Positions 27,172 to 35,552 are shown, counted from the first letter of the stretch. The stretch: 64,000 nucleotides of DNA from Lacrimispora sp. BS-2 (GCF_040207125.1 NZ_CP157940.1:434001-498000), one strand, 5' to 3'. Translations and numbers: made by a program. The notes: generated by a model not told the origin, from the letters alone.

Positions 27172-27282
27172 AAAAAGGGCTTGCGGAATTCGACATTATA
27201 TGAGAAAATGTAATCAAGTATGATGTGATATATTTAACAAAGTACTGTTCACAATTATTACTTATTCGAAAGGAGTTTTAAC

Positions 27283-27975
27283 ATGATTTATTCACAGGAA
27301 GTAGAAGAGATGTGCACAGTGGCACAGGGCGTTCATCACGGCGCTGCTCCAATCCCAGAAGAAGCAAAATGGGTAAAATCTAGAGAAGTTAAAGATATCT
27401 CCGGTCTGACACATGGCGTTGGCTGGTGTGCTCCTCAGCAGGGTGCATGCAAGTTGACTCTTAACGTAAAAGAGGGTATTATTCAGGAAGCATTAGTAGA
27501 GACAATCGGCTGCTCCGGTATGACACACTCCGCTGCTATGGCAGCAGAGATCTTACCAGGACTTACCGTTTTAGAAGCATTAAATACAGACCTTGTTTGT
27601 GACGCGATCAACACTGCTATGAGAGAATTGTTTTTACAGATCGCATACGGCAGAACACAGAGTGCATTTTCTGAGGATGGACTTCCGGTAGGTGCGGGAC
27701 TGGAAGACTTAGGAAAGGGTCTCCGTTCACAGGTTGGTACCATGTACGGAACATTAAAGAAAGGTCCTCGTTACTTAGAGATGGCGGAAGGCTATGTAAC
27801 CGGTATTGCTCTCGATGAAGAAGACCAGATCATTGGCTATCAGTTCGTAAGCCTTGGAAAGATGACTGACTTCATCAAGAAGGGTGATGATCCGAATACT
27901 GCTTGGGAAAAGGCAAAGGGACAGTACGGACGTGTTGCCGAAGCTGCTAAGATCATTGACCCAAGACATGAATAA
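27283..27975 (+). CDS. Fe-S cluster assembly scaffold-like protein paired with GGGtGRT protein
   Basis: A 230-residue soluble protein commonly annotated as an iron-sulfur assembly scaffold (NifU/IscU-related) in Lachnospiraceae. Cys residues in GVGWCAPQQGACKLTLNV and VETIGCSGMTHS sit in IscU-like sequence. The biological role is not established. Regular codon use and the AAAGGAG site suggest high expression. It lies 75 bp before the GGGtGRT gene with no terminator between, so the two form an operon. Confidence 0.8.
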   Translation: MIYSQEVEEMCTVAQGVHHGAAPIPEEAKWVKSREVKDISGLTHGVGWCAPQQGACKLTLNVKEGIIQEALVETIGCSGMTHSAAMAAEILPGLTVLEALNTDLVCDAINTAMRELFLQIAYGRTQSAFSEDGLPVGAGLEDLGKGLRSQVGTMYGTLKKGPRYLEMAEGYVTGIALDEEDQIIGYQFVSLGKMTDFIKKGDDPNTAWEKAKGQYGRVAEAAKIIDPRHE

Positions 27976-28050
27976 TCGGTTTGGCACAAGCCTGTCGGTT
28001 ACCGGTTATCAAAGCGAAGATATTTGGCCAATAATAAGGAGGACAAGATA

Positions 28051-29061
28051 ATGGCATTATTTGAATCATATGAGAGAAGAATTGACAAAATCAATTCTGT
28101 ATTAAACAGCTATGGCATTGCTTCTATTGAAGAAGCTGAAAAGATTACAAAAGATGCAGGTCTGGATGTATACGAGCAGGTGAAGAAGATCCAGCCGATC
28201 TGTTTTGAGAATGCCTGTTGGGCTTACATCGTTGGCGCAGCAATTGCAATCAAGAAGGACTGCAGAAAAGCGGCAGACGCAGCAGCAGCGATTGGAGAAG
28301 GTCTTCAGGCTTTCTGTATTCCAGGTTCCGTTGCCGACCAGCGTAAAGTAGGTCTGGGACATGGTAACTTAGGAAAGATGCTTCTGGAAGAAGAGACCGA
28401 GTGTTTCTGCTTTTTGGCAGGTCATGAGTCCTTTGCAGCAGCAGAAGGCGCAATTGGTATTGCTGAGAAGGCAAACAAGGTTCGTCAGAAACCATTAAGA
28501 GTTATTTTAAATGGTTTAGGAAAAGATGCCGCTCAGATCATTTCCAGAATCAATGGATTTACATATGTAGAAACAGAGATGGATTACTACAAAGGCGAAG
28601 TAAAAGAGCTTTGGAGAAAGTCCTATTCAGAAGGCTTAAGAGCAAAAGTTAACTGCTACGGTGCAAACGATGTTACAGAAGGTGTTGCAGTTATGTGGAA
28701 GGAAGGTGTTGACGTTTCTATTACAGGAAACTCTACCAACCCAACCAGATTCCAGCATCCGGTTGCAGGAACTTATAAGAAGGAATGTTCAGAGAAGGGC
28801 AAGAAGTACTTCTCCGTAGCATCCGGCGGCGGTACAGGACGTACCCTTCATCCGGATAATATGGGAGCAGGTCCTGCTTCCTACGGTATGACTGATACCA
28901 TGGGACGTATGCATTCTGATGCCCAGTTCGCAGGTTCTTCTTCCGTTCCGGCTCACGTGGAAATGATGGGTCTGATCGGTATGGGAAATAACCCTATGGT
29001 CGGAGCTACCGTGGCTGTGGCTGTAGGCATCGAGGAGAGTGCAAGAGACGGTAAATTCTAA
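28051..29061 (+). CDS. GGGtGRT protein
   Basis: A 336-residue clostridial protein named for its motif, visible here as ASGGGTGRTLHPDN. Other conserved-looking parts are PICFENACWAYIVGAAIAIKK, GHGNLGKMLLEEETECFCFLAGHESFAAAEGA, and TGNSTNPTRFQHPVAGTYKKE. Its biochemical function is unknown. Pairing with the scaffold-like gene suggests iron-sulfur or redox work. The ATG follows AAGGAGG; an upstream in-frame ATG at 28024 has no such site. The prophage is integrated just behind its terminator. Confidence 0.88.
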   Translation: MALFESYERRIDKINSVLNSYGIASIEEAEKITKDAGLDVYEQVKKIQPICFENACWAYIVGAAIAIKKDCRKAADAAAAIGEGLQAFCIPGSVADQRKVGLGHGNLGKMLLEEETECFCFLAGHESFAAAEGAIGIAEKANKVRQKPLRVILNGLGKDAAQIISRINGFTYVETEMDYYKGEVKELWRKSYSEGLRAKVNCYGANDVTEGVAVMWKEGVDVSITGNSTNPTRFQHPVAGTYKKECSEKGKKYFSVASGGGTGRTLHPDNMGAGPASYGMTDTMGRMHSDAQFAGSSSVPAHVEMMGLIGMGNNPMVGATVAVAVGIEESARDGKF

Positions 29062-29107
29062 GGAAAAACCTTTATTTTTAAAGGGAAAATACCATTTGAT
29101 AGAGAAA

Positions 29108-29138
29108 AGAGGAGTTCGCTTTGGCGGCTCCTCTTTTT
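29108..29138 (+). terminator. Terminator of the GGGtGRT operon
   Basis: AGAGGAG-T-TCGC, loop, GGCG-G-CTCCTCT then TTTTT. This is the last chromosomal element before the prophage. Confidence 0.88.
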
Positions 29139-29172
29139 GATTATCTGGGTAAGAAATATGGTCTTGTCTACC

Positions 29173-29206
29173 GTTTGTCTACCGCTTATAAACTTGGTAG
29201 ACAAAC
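29173..29206. repeat. Inverted repeat at the left prophage boundary
   Basis: GTTTGTCTACC and GGTAGACAAAC, 11-bp perfect arms 12 bases apart, overlapping the end of the integrase gene. An extra TTGTCTACC lies just before it (29164-29172). Placement between the host terminator and the integrase suggests part of attL (core or integrase arm sites), with a possible extra role as an integrase-gene terminator. The right end is outside the window, so the core cannot be defined. Confidence 0.5.
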
Positions 29207-30396
29207 TACGGTATGTTCTCGAGTATACTGATCGTTTGGTCCTGCATTTTAGAAGTTACATGAGTATATATCTGCAGCGTCTCTTCTATGTTTTTATGCC
29301 CAAGTCTTGCCTGGACATCTTTTGGGTTGGCTCCATTTTCTAGAAGTATGGTGGCATGAGTATGCCGAAGAGAGTGAAAATCAAAGTTACCAAATCCAAG
29401 TTGATGGTGTATGATACGACTACAATGCTGAAGAACCCGGGGTTGTATATAGGTTCCGTTTTCACGGCGATTAATCATAAATATCTCAGATCCATTCCCT
29501 TCTGTGTTTATATGCCTTTTATTGTCCTCATATAAAATTGTATAATGCTCAGCATAGTATTCCCTTGCTCTCTCTTGATTAGCTTTCGCCCGTTTCAATA
29601 TGTCCAGCATTTTACTATCCAGGGGTATTATGCGTGCTGAATTATATTTCGGAGCATAGAAAGCCCATGATCCGTCTAAATTTTGCACTTGTTTATTTAC
29701 ATTAAGCGTTTTTGCTTCAAAGTCTATATCGCTCCACATAAGCGCAAATACCTCTCCCAAACGCAGGCCGCAGCGATAAGCAAGCTGCAAAGGAATAAAA
29801 CAGGTGTGCCCTTCAGGAAAACGGTTTATAATTGCCTCCCATTGTTCAGCTGGAATGATATTCTTCTCTTTTTTCCTGGAAGGAGTCTCTGGTATAGCTC
29901 TATGAGATGGGAGCTTTGCTCCGGAAGCAGGATTATATTTAATAAAATGCATAGGTTCAACGGCATATTTTAGTGCGCCCGTTAGAAGTCCTTTTAATAC
30001 AGAGAGGGTATTACGGCTATATCCCTGATTGAATTTATCATTGAGTAATTTTTGAATGATGGCCGGGGTAAGAGATTTCAGCCTATATTTTCCTAAGGCC
30101 GGCTTTATGTGTAAATTAATCTTTTTTCGATATCCGATGATCGTATCTGTGCTAAGGTTCACCTTGCAATATTCGTCTAGCCATAGATCATAAAAATCAG
30201 ATACCGATATTTCGGAGGGGGAAAAGTGAATACCGGCGTTATCGTATTCGGCTTTGGCTTGGGTGCCGGCTTCTATTGCATCGGATTTAGTCCTGTAACC
30301 ACCTTTGGTAACACGTTTCCGTTTTCCATCTATTCGCGCGCTTTCAAATGACCATTCCCAGGTCTTTCCGCGCTTTCTGGTTATTAATTCTCCCAT
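29206..30396 (-). CDS. int: Phage tyrosine integrase
   Basis: A 396-residue site-specific recombinase that integrates and excises the prophage. An N-terminal arm-binding domain (GKTWEWSFESARIDGKRKRVTKGGYRTK) is followed by a SAM-like core-binding domain (VSDFYDLWLDEYCKVNLSTDTIIGYRKK) and a catalytic domain with Arg in YRCGLRLGEVFAL, His-x-x-Arg in HSLRHTHATI, His in LGHKN and nucleophile Tyr in LQIYTHV. GAAAGGAAATGATATT precedes the ATG. It faces the host junction, as expected at the left end. Confidence 0.95.
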   Translation of the reverse strand: MGELITRKRGKTWEWSFESARIDGKRKRVTKGGYRTKSDAIEAGTQAKAEYDNAGIHFSPSEISVSDFYDLWLDEYCKVNLSTDTIIGYRKKINLHIKPALGKYRLKSLTPAIIQKLLNDKFNQGYSRNTLSVLKGLLTGALKYAVEPMHFIKYNPASGAKLPSHRAIPETPSRKKEKNIIPAEQWEAIINRFPEGHTCFIPLQLAYRCGLRLGEVFALMWSDIDFEAKTLNVNKQVQNLDGSWAFYAPKYNSARIIPLDSKMLDILKRAKANQERAREYYAEHYTILYEDNKRHINTEGNGSEIFMINRRENGTYIQPRVLQHCSRIIHHQLGFGNFDFHSLRHTHATILLENGANPKDVQARLGHKNIEETLQIYTHVTSKMQDQTISILENIP

Positions 30397-30459
30397 AATA
30401 TCATTTCCTTTCGTGAGTTTCGACGTCCCAACTTATTTTTGAGTACAAAAATACGCCCC

Positions 30460-30488
30460 TTGCCAGGACGTTCCGAAAATGATATAAT
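30460..30488 (+). promoter_or_regulatory. Plus-strand promoter upstream of a possible small RNA
   Basis: TTGCCA, 17-base spacer, TATAAT. It points away from the integrase towards a hairpin-T terminator less than 100 bases downstream, with no coding frame between. Confidence 0.55.
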
Positions 30489-30493
30489 TCTAT

Positions 30494-30583
30494 TGAAGAT
30501 ATAGGTTATATTTTTCCGGGAGTACCTGGTAAGAGAAAATCTATGTTAAGCCGTTTGGTGTTACCAGCACCGGGCGGTTTTTC
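30494..30583 (+). ncRNA. Candidate small RNA between int and the secreted-protein gene
   Basis: A roughly 90-base transcript is bounded by the promoter at 30460-30488 and a plus-strand terminator: CCGTTTGGTG, loop, CACCGGGCGG, then TTTTT (30551-30582; three G-T pairs, which only pair on this strand). No ribosome site or frame is inside. It ends at the stop of the convergent gene, so it could act on that mRNA or serve as a bidirectional boundary. Confidence 0.4.
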
Positions 30584-31213
30584 CTATTTAAGATTTAATA
30601 TAGCTGTTGCTGTTTTTTTGTTTGAACTCCAATCCCATAAATCTGAAAGCGTGAGAGTGATATCACTTTTGTCTGAAATTTTGAAGGCTTCCGCAACGTT
30701 AAGGGTTACACCCGGCATAATATTTTTGTAATGATTGTCAATGGCTTTGTTCTCAGATGATGACGGATAAGCCCTATCACATTCAATTCCGTTTTGGTAG
30801 GCTTTTATATAGCTGCCACTACCCATTGCACTTAGGGCCTTATCTGATTTATTTGTGAAATCATAGTATACAATCACACAGGCATTGCCTTCGTAATCAG
30901 TGGAGAGTTCATGTTTGGTGTATTTTACATGACTATCATTAATATCAAAATCAAAAAGCGGTGCTTGCATCATTGCGCCATCAGCTCCGACTTGTTTCCC
31001 ATCGGGCGTAGTTGTGTTGGTGAGAATATATCCGGATTCATTGAAGTAATACTGTTTTCCGTTTATGTCCTGCCAACAGTTTACTGGGTACCCTCCATTA
31101 TCATTCTGATACCACCAACCATTAGTATCTTGCTTCCATTCTCCAGCAAAGACCGCCGTGCTCATGGCTGCTGAAAGAATAGCAGTTGTGATTATTAATT
31201 TTGCTTTTTTCAT
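30584..31213 (-). CDS. Secreted protein: wall-binding repeats plus DUF5067-like domain
   Basis: A signal peptide (MKKAKLIITTAILSAAMSTAVFA) is followed by choline/cell-wall-binding-type repeats (GEWKQDTNGWWYQNDNG, WQDINGKQYYFNESGYI) and a beta-rich C-terminal domain like DUF5067/DUF4352 (VIVYYDFTNKSDKALSAMG). 209 residues. It is carried beside the integrase on the lysogenic strand, so it is probably a conversion gene expressed in the lysogen that alters the host surface. Function not known. Confidence 0.8.
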   Translation of the reverse strand: MKKAKLIITTAILSAAMSTAVFAGEWKQDTNGWWYQNDNGGYPVNCWQDINGKQYYFNESGYILTNTTTPDGKQVGADGAMMQAPLFDFDINDSHVKYTKHELSTDYEGNACVIVYYDFTNKSDKALSAMGSGSYIKAYQNGIECDRAYPSSSENKAIDNHYKNIMPGVTLNVAEAFKISDKSDITLTLSDLWDWSSNKKTATAILNLK

Positions 31214-31273
31214 CTCATAACCTCCATAATTATTTTTATTAAAAAGCCATAGGCTATTTTAATTTTAAAAAGT

Positions 31274-31741
31274 TTATTCTGGCATAAAAAATGTACGCGC
31301 ATGTAAATAGGGTTCAAAGCAAATTATATAATTATCTACCCTGACACATTCCCCATAGATCTGACGATAGCTTTCAATTGCATCGGCAAGAGTATCCTCG
31401 GATACCCCTAGAAATTCTGCTATATCATACAAGGTTTCGCAATGCGCCTTAAAAGCGTTGATAAGACCAACAAGTCCAATTCTTTTATTATACCCCCATA
31501 AGCGGGCAGTCCGTTCCTGTTTTGCACTGCCAACAGTATTCTGCTCTATGATCCTGCCCACAGAGGTGTAATAGTGCCCCATTTCTTCGGCCAGAACGTC
31601 TGCCTTCTTCGAAGTGGTAGGAATGTCTTGCCTTATGGCGATTCTTTTGCCTTTTAAGCGCCCGTCGTTATTCCGGAGGGGCTTTTCTTTTACAATAAGC
31701 CCTGCTGTATCCGCTTCCTCTAATAGTTCTTCATAACTCAA
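31274..31741 (-). CDS. ImmA/IrrE-family metallopeptidase-like protein
   Basis: A 155-residue prophage protein typical of the ImmA/IrrE group, which cleaves CI-type repressors on DNA damage. The zinc-site helix reads VLAEEMGHYYTSVG: the first His of the usual HExxH is Glu here, a variant common in phage members. Start is TTG (TTGAGTTATGAA) after AGGGGGAGG. It lies 17 bp after the repressor gene in one operon. Confidence 0.85.
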   Translation of the reverse strand: MSYEELLEEADTAGLIVKEKPLRNNDGRLKGKRIAIRQDIPTTSKKADVLAEEMGHYYTSVGRIIEQNTVGSAKQERTARLWGYNKRIGLVGLINAFKAHCETLYDIAEFLGVSEDTLADAIESYRQIYGECVRVDNYIICFEPYLHARTFFMPE

Positions 31742-31758
31742 TAAAATACAACCTCCCC

Positions 31759-32640
31759 CTAGAAGTTTGGATCGTCCATGATCTCATCATCATGTTTGTT
31801 TCTTGCCGCGTCATTCAATTCGCCCTTTGAAAGGTCTGTTCGCTGGTGGGCGGCGTCTGCTTCCAGATAAGTTTTTCTATCTTTATCAAATTGGCTACAT
31901 GAATAGACGTTTTTATCCCGTAGATGCCTGACGAGGCGCTCTTTTTCAAGACGCTCTAGCTTAATTTCTTTCTCTTGTAACGCTAATATCTCAGAATCAA
32001 TAGTGGCTTTTGCGTAAGTATCAATTCTAGTTCTGATGCTGTCTAGTGTATCGGGCTCTATTCTCACAGTGCCATTATCGTAGTGAATAAATGGTTTGTG
32101 TTCTAAATCGTCTCTACTGATGTAATAACCCAAACTCCCTAGATATTTGAAGAATGTAGTTTCGGATGAAAGTAACAAGTTAGCAGTAACTTTGCCTTTT
32201 TTTTGAAGATAGTTATATTTAGCTAATAAATCGTAATCATAAAAGCCAATCACTGTTTGGTTATGCAGATCCTTTACGAGAAAATAATCGTCGTCATAGT
32301 TTTCACAGAAAAGAGTGTATCCTTCGTTTTTTAAAATATCTTCTATGTCTTCAAGTATAGCATCACGCTTAAGAAGCTCGGGGTCCTCGTGGCCATTGCG
32401 TTCCATTGGTACATCGTATCCCATGAGCCATGTTTCAGAAACCCCTAATGCCAAAGCTAGTATAGTAAGTTTGTCTTGCCCGGGGGATACTTTCCCTGAC
32501 ACATATTGTGATAAATCATTTCTGCCCATTTTTATCTCATATTGCTTGCAGTAAGGTTCTGCTCGTTTCAATATATCGACTTGTCTCAATTCGTAACGCT
32601 TCATTACTTCCTTGAGGCGGTCTGCGGTAGTTGCTTTCAT
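31759..32640 (-). CDS. CI-type phage repressor with XRE domain
   Basis: The lysogeny repressor, 293 residues. An N-terminal XRE helix-turn-helix (LKEVMKRYELRQVDILKRAEPYC...ISQYVSG-like, then LTILALALGVSETWLMGYDVPM) is followed by a long C-terminal part that is not a classic LexA/S24 peptidase; inactivation by the adjacent ImmA-like protein fits that. The ATG at 32640 follows AAGGAAG and is preferred over an in-frame start 10 codons upstream. Its -35 element overlaps an operator (32683-32698), so autoregulation is likely. Confidence 0.88.
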   Translation of the reverse strand: MKATTADRLKEVMKRYELRQVDILKRAEPYCKQYEIKMGRNDLSQYVSGKVSPGQDKLTILALALGVSETWLMGYDVPMERNGHEDPELLKRDAILEDIEDILKNEGYTLFCENYDDDYFLVKDLHNQTVIGFYDYDLLAKYNYLQKKGKVTANLLLSSETTFFKYLGSLGYYISRDDLEHKPFIHYDNGTVRIEPDTLDSIRTRIDTYAKATIDSEILALQEKEIKLERLEKERLVRHLRDKNVYSCSQFDKDRKTYLEADAAHQRTDLSKGELNDAARNKHDDEIMDDPNF

Positions 32641-32669
32641 GATGCATCTTCCTTTCATGTGATAGCGCA

Positions 32670-32698
32670 ATTATAGCATGTATTGAACAAAAGTTCAA
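32670..32698 (-). promoter_or_regulatory. Repressor promoter
   Basis: Minus strand TTGAAC, 17-base spacer, TATAAT. The -35 lies in the operator TTGAACAAAAGTTCAA. Confidence 0.75.
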
Positions 32699-32782
32699 GA
32701 GAAAGATTCAAGTTTATTGAACATACATTATTGACAAAGAAAAAAGGCAATGCTATGATAAGAGTGTTCAAACTAATTGAGC
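32683..32782. promoter_or_regulatory. CI/Cro operator cluster
   Basis: Three related palindromic sites: TTGAAC-N4-GTTCAA at 32683-32698, TTCAA-N5-TTGAAC at 32707-32722 and GTTCAA-N5-TTGAGC at 32766-32782. A fourth, perfect GTTCAA-N5-TTGAAC lies at 33013-33029, over the stop codon of the Cro-like gene. The sites flank and overlap both divergent promoters, as in a lambda-like switch. Confidence 0.75.
32731..32759 (+). promoter_or_regulatory. Early rightward promoter
   Basis: TTGACA, 17-base spacer, TATGAT, between two operator sites. It drives the Cro-like gene and the early operon. Confidence 0.8.
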
Positions 32783-32802
32783 AAATGAAAGGAGGAATAG
32801 TC

Positions 32803-33027
32803 ATGGCCTATGATTATAGCAAGCTAAAAGGAAGAATCATTGAATACTTTGGAAAACAGCAGTCATTCGCCGCTGCTATGGGGTGGTCCGAGAGAACGTG
32901 TTCTTTAAAATTAAGTAATCAGGTTTTTTGGAAGCAGCCAGAAATAACCAAAGCTTCTCATTTATTGAGAATAGATAAGGGCGATATGCAGCATTATTTT
33001 TTTAGTGAAAATGTTCAAAGTCATTGA
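32803..33027 (+). CDS. Cro-like protein (DUF739 type)
   Basis: A 74-residue DNA-binding protein: MAYDYSKLKGRIIEYFGKQQSFAAAMGWSERTCSLKLSNQ is the helix-turn-helix, with SFAAAMGWSERT as the turn. Proteins of this kind act as early anti-repressors. The frame is open far upstream through the operators, but the ATG at 32803 follows AAAGGAGG. An operator overlaps its stop codon. Confidence 0.85.
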   Translation: MAYDYSKLKGRIIEYFGKQQSFAAAMGWSERTCSLKLSNQVFWKQPEITKASHLLRIDKGDMQHYFFSENVQSH

Positions 33028-33048
33028 ACAACAAAGGAGGATACATAA

Positions 33049-33843
33049 ATGAATGATTTAATAAGCCAAACAACGGCGGACACATCAAACCTGACCCCCA
33101 TTGAAATTGCTCTGGGGATTGATGAAGACGGAATGACCACAGCAAAGAAGCTTTATGAGTTTTTGGAACTGAATCCAAGCAACTACTCTAAATGGTACAA
33201 AGCAAACATTATTGACAACCAGTTTGCTGATGAAGGTACGGATTATGAGGTTTTCGTACTGAATGACGAAAACCCCCAAGGCGGCAGACCTACGCAGGAT
33301 TTTAAGTTGACAGCCAAGTTTGCAAAGAAGCTTTCCATGACCCAGAAGAATGAACGCGGCGAACAGGCCCGGGAGTATTTTACCAGGGTGGAGGATAAAA
33401 CAAAAGAAATGATACTGCGAATGCAGGATATGTCCCCGGAACTCCGACTTATGATAAATATTGAAATGGAACAGAAACGGCAGTCAAGGGAGATTGCGGA
33501 AGTAAACAATCGTGTGGAAAGCATCCGAGAAATAGTGGCCTTGGACACCACTTCATGGCGGGAAGACACCCGCAACCTTATTAATAAGATAGCGCAGGAG
33601 TTAGGAGGAGGACAGGCCTTTCAGCAGGTCAGGGCCGAAAGCTACGAACTTCTGGAAAAGCGGATGGGGGTCAGTTTGAAGCAACGCCTTACAAATAAGC
33701 GTAGACGCATGGCTGACGAGGGTGTCTGCAAGTCTAAAAGAGACAAGCTCTCCCAGGTGGATATTATAGCGGAGGACAAGAAACTGATTGAAGGGTACAC
33801 AGCCATCGTAAAAGAAATGGCAATCAAGTATGGGGCGGCTTGA
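33049..33843 (+). CDS. Phage antirepressor, AntA/AntB plus ORF6C type
   Basis: A 264-residue early protein. The N-terminal AntA/AntB domain (ARKLYEFLELNPSNYSKWYK-like, seen as TTAKKLYEFLELNPSNYSKW; then LTAKFAKKLSMTQKNERGEQAREYF) is followed by a coiled linker and a C-terminal ORF6C-like domain (INKIAQELGGGQAFQQVRAESYELLEKR and KRRRMADEGVCK). Antirepressors of this type promote induction. The ATG follows AAAGGAGG. Confidence 0.9.
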   Translation: MNDLISQTTADTSNLTPIEIALGIDEDGMTTAKKLYEFLELNPSNYSKWYKANIIDNQFADEGTDYEVFVLNDENPQGGRPTQDFKLTAKFAKKLSMTQKNERGEQAREYFTRVEDKTKEMILRMQDMSPELRLMINIEMEQKRQSREIAEVNNRVESIREIVALDTTSWREDTRNLINKIAQELGGGQAFQQVRAESYELLEKRMGVSLKQRLTNKRRRMADEGVCKSKRDKLSQVDIIAEDKKLIEGYTAIVKEMAIKYGAA

Positions 33844-33844
33844 T

Positions 33845-33958
33845 GTGATTACATATTCATGTAAGTCCTGCCGATACCGCAATCGTTGTCTTGAGCGTAG
33901 CAGGCGGTATACCTGCAAGGATTATGAGAGGAGGAAGAACGGTGGTAAAAACGTATGA
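33845..33958 (+). CDS. Small Cys-rich early phage protein
   Basis: A GTG-started 37-residue frame: MITYSCKSCRYRNRCLERSRRYTCKDYERR and a Lys/Asn tail. The C-x2-C...C...C spacing and the run of Arg/Lys look like a tiny zinc-binding nucleic-acid protein of a sort often found in Lachnospiraceae phage early regions. It overlaps the next gene by 17 bases. The ribosome site (GGGGCGG) is modest. Confidence 0.55.
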   Translation: MITYSCKSCRYRNRCLERSRRYTCKDYERRKNGGKNV

Positions 33959-34157
33959 ACCGCTTTATACCGTTAAAGAAGTATCCAAAGTCTTAAAAGT
34001 GAACACTGATGCTGTGTATGAACTTATCAAGGAAGAAAAGCTTCCCTGTTTGTCGTTGGGATCTAAGAAGGTAAGAGGATCGGACCTTGAGAGGTTCATC
34101 GAACAGTATCCGGTATCCAATTTGGGAAAGGAGGAACCACGTGCAAAAGCACTTTGA
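33942..34157 (+). CDS. Helix-turn-helix excisionase-like protein
   Basis: A 71-residue MerR/excisionase-type HTH_17 protein: PLYTVKEVSKVLKVNTDAVYELIKEEKLPCLSLGSKKVRGSDLERFIEQ. Start taken as the GTG after AGAGGAGG; an in-frame start 17 codons earlier lies in the Cys-rich gene. It could be the excisionase or an early regulator; position alone does not decide. Confidence 0.75.
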   Translation: MVKTYEPLYTVKEVSKVLKVNTDAVYELIKEEKLPCLSLGSKKVRGSDLERFIEQYPVSNLGKEEPRAKAL

Positions 34158-34290
34158 TAACTTAGATGATTACACCGACACCCGCCCGTCACACTTGATG
34201 GAGTTTATGAAATGGTTTATGCCGGCAGTGATTTTTGTTGCCTGTGTGATTGTGATTTTGGGTACGTGCGGTGCGTTAGAGGTGATGTGA
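34141..34290 (+). CDS. 49-residue single-span membrane protein
   Basis: GTG start (GTGCAAAAGCAC) after AAGGAGG, overlapping the end of the HTH gene. A polar N-terminus then one clear membrane helix (FMPAVIFVACVIVILGTCGALEVM). Early phage membrane peptide, function unknown; superinfection exclusion is one possibility. Confidence 0.6.
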   Translation: MQKHFDNLDDYTDTRPSHLMEFMKWFMPAVIFVACVIVILGTCGALEVM

Positions 34291-34306
34291 AAGGAGGACA
34301 AGCAAT

Positions 34307-34492
34307 ATGAAGACAGGAGATACGGTAACGTATGCGTCCGATGTGCACCCAGAATATACAGGCCAGGAGGCTGCAGCAATGGAGTTTGATTTGGAGGCCG
34401 GAATGGTAAATTTAAAGTTTCAGGACGGCCAGCTTCTTTGGGTGTTTTGGGATGAGGTTCAAAAATGTGTGAAAGGAGTTGAGGAATCATGA
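34307..34492 (+). CDS. Hypothetical phage protein, 61 residues
   Basis: MKTGDTVTYASDVHPEYTGQ...: a small beta-rich acidic protein reminiscent of short SH3-like folds. AAAGGAGG site. Its stop overlaps the next start. Not recognised. Confidence 0.65.
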   Translation: MKTGDTVTYASDVHPEYTGQEAAAMEFDLEAGMVNLKFQDGQLLWVFWDEVQKCVKGVEES

Positions 34493-34803
34493 TGGATAAA
34501 GATTGTCTGGACTATTACTTAAAGGAATTGGGGAATCGGAAAGGATCGCCCTACGGCATGGCAAATGAAGCACTGGCGGATGAATTTTTTCCGTATGTTA
34601 AGGCAGAGTTTCAGGATGCGATCATGGTAAAGCAGGGAATCGGCCAATACATTGTGGTGACTAAGCGGGCTAGAACTGCACTGCTCAAACGGTTTCAGGT
34701 TTCTAAACTGGAACACGAAAAAGCAATTTCAGAAATTGATGGAGTCATACAGACTCTAAAAGCAGAAACCCCAGGAGCTGCAACTCCCAGGGAATCAAGG
34801 TAA
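34489..34803 (+). CDS. Hypothetical phage protein, 104 residues
   Basis: Starts at ATG ATG overlapping the previous stop. Mixed alpha/beta, with a charged C-terminal half (VSKLEHEKAISEIDGVIQTLKAE) that looks coiled. No family recognised. Early operon member. Confidence 0.6.
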   Translation: MMDKDCLDYYLKELGNRKGSPYGMANEALADEFFPYVKAEFQDAIMVKQGIGQYIVVTKRARTALLKRFQVSKLEHEKAISEIDGVIQTLKAETPGAATPRESR

Positions 34804-34855
34804 CACGTAAATATTTCACATCCCTATTATAGGGAATCTATCGGAGGAAATCAAG

Positions 34856-35353
34856 ATGGAAAAATTATATGTAATCGCAGAGGAGTATAAAGCCTTTGAA
34901 GAACTGTGCTATGCGGAGGATATTGATCCGCAGATTATGAAGGATACGCTGGAGGCTATCTTCGGAGAATTTGAAGAAAAATCGGACAACCTTGCCAAGA
35001 TACATATGGAGATTCAGTCCAGCATTAAAGCCATTGAAGCGGAAATGGACAGGCTTAATGCAAGGGCAAAGCAGCTGGAAGGAAAGGATAGATGGATCAA
35101 GGAGTATCTCATGGAAAACATGCGCTATACCGGAAAAGAGAAGTTCAAAACAGCCCTTTTCAGCTATTCAATCTGCAAGAATGGTGGAGCAGAGCCTTTG
35201 GTTATTGATGGAAGTGTGGAGGATATTCCGCCTAAGTATACCATTCCGCAACCGCCAGTAGTGAATAAGGAAGCCGTCCGTCAGCTTCTTTCAGAGAAAC
35301 AGGTTGACTGGGCCCACTTTGAACCACGTGGAGAGCATTTGCGGATTCGATGA
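34856..35353 (+). CDS. Siphovirus Gp157-family protein
   Basis: A 165-residue protein with the Gp157 plan: a helical N-terminal half with a coiled coil (EEKSDNLAKIHMEIQSSIKAIEAEMDRLNARAKQLEGKDRWIKEYL), then a beta segment and the ending PPKYTIPQPPVVNKEAVRQLLSE. In streptococcal phages Gp157 is linked to phage resistance/replication; its biochemical role is not settled. AGGAAATCAAG precedes the ATG. Confidence 0.85.
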   Translation: MEKLYVIAEEYKAFEELCYAEDIDPQIMKDTLEAIFGEFEEKSDNLAKIHMEIQSSIKAIEAEMDRLNARAKQLEGKDRWIKEYLMENMRYTGKEKFKTALFSYSICKNGGAEPLVIDGSVEDIPPKYTIPQPPVVNKEAVRQLLSEKQVDWAHFEPRGEHLRIR

Positions 35354-35541
35354 GTATGGACAAGCTGCCAGATACTTCCGGTTCGGAGATATCGCCTTAC
35401 CGGATGGCGCAGCTCGTTAAGGTATCATCAAAGATCACGGATTTAATGGTAAGCAATATATGGCAGCTTTCCTATGATGAACTGAACATTGTGCTTGATC
35501 TTGTCCGAATGGCTGCCGAACGGGGCCATGAAGGCAGATAG
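35350..35541 (+). CDS. Hypothetical phage protein, 63 residues
   Basis: ATGA overlap with the Gp157 gene. A small helical acidic protein (ISPYRMAQLVKVSSKITDLM...). Not recognised; translationally coupled. Confidence 0.6.
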   Translation: MSMDKLPDTSGSEISPYRMAQLVKVSSKITDLMVSNIWQLSYDELNIVLDLVRMAAERGHEGR

Positions 35542-35552
35542 AAGGGAGAATT

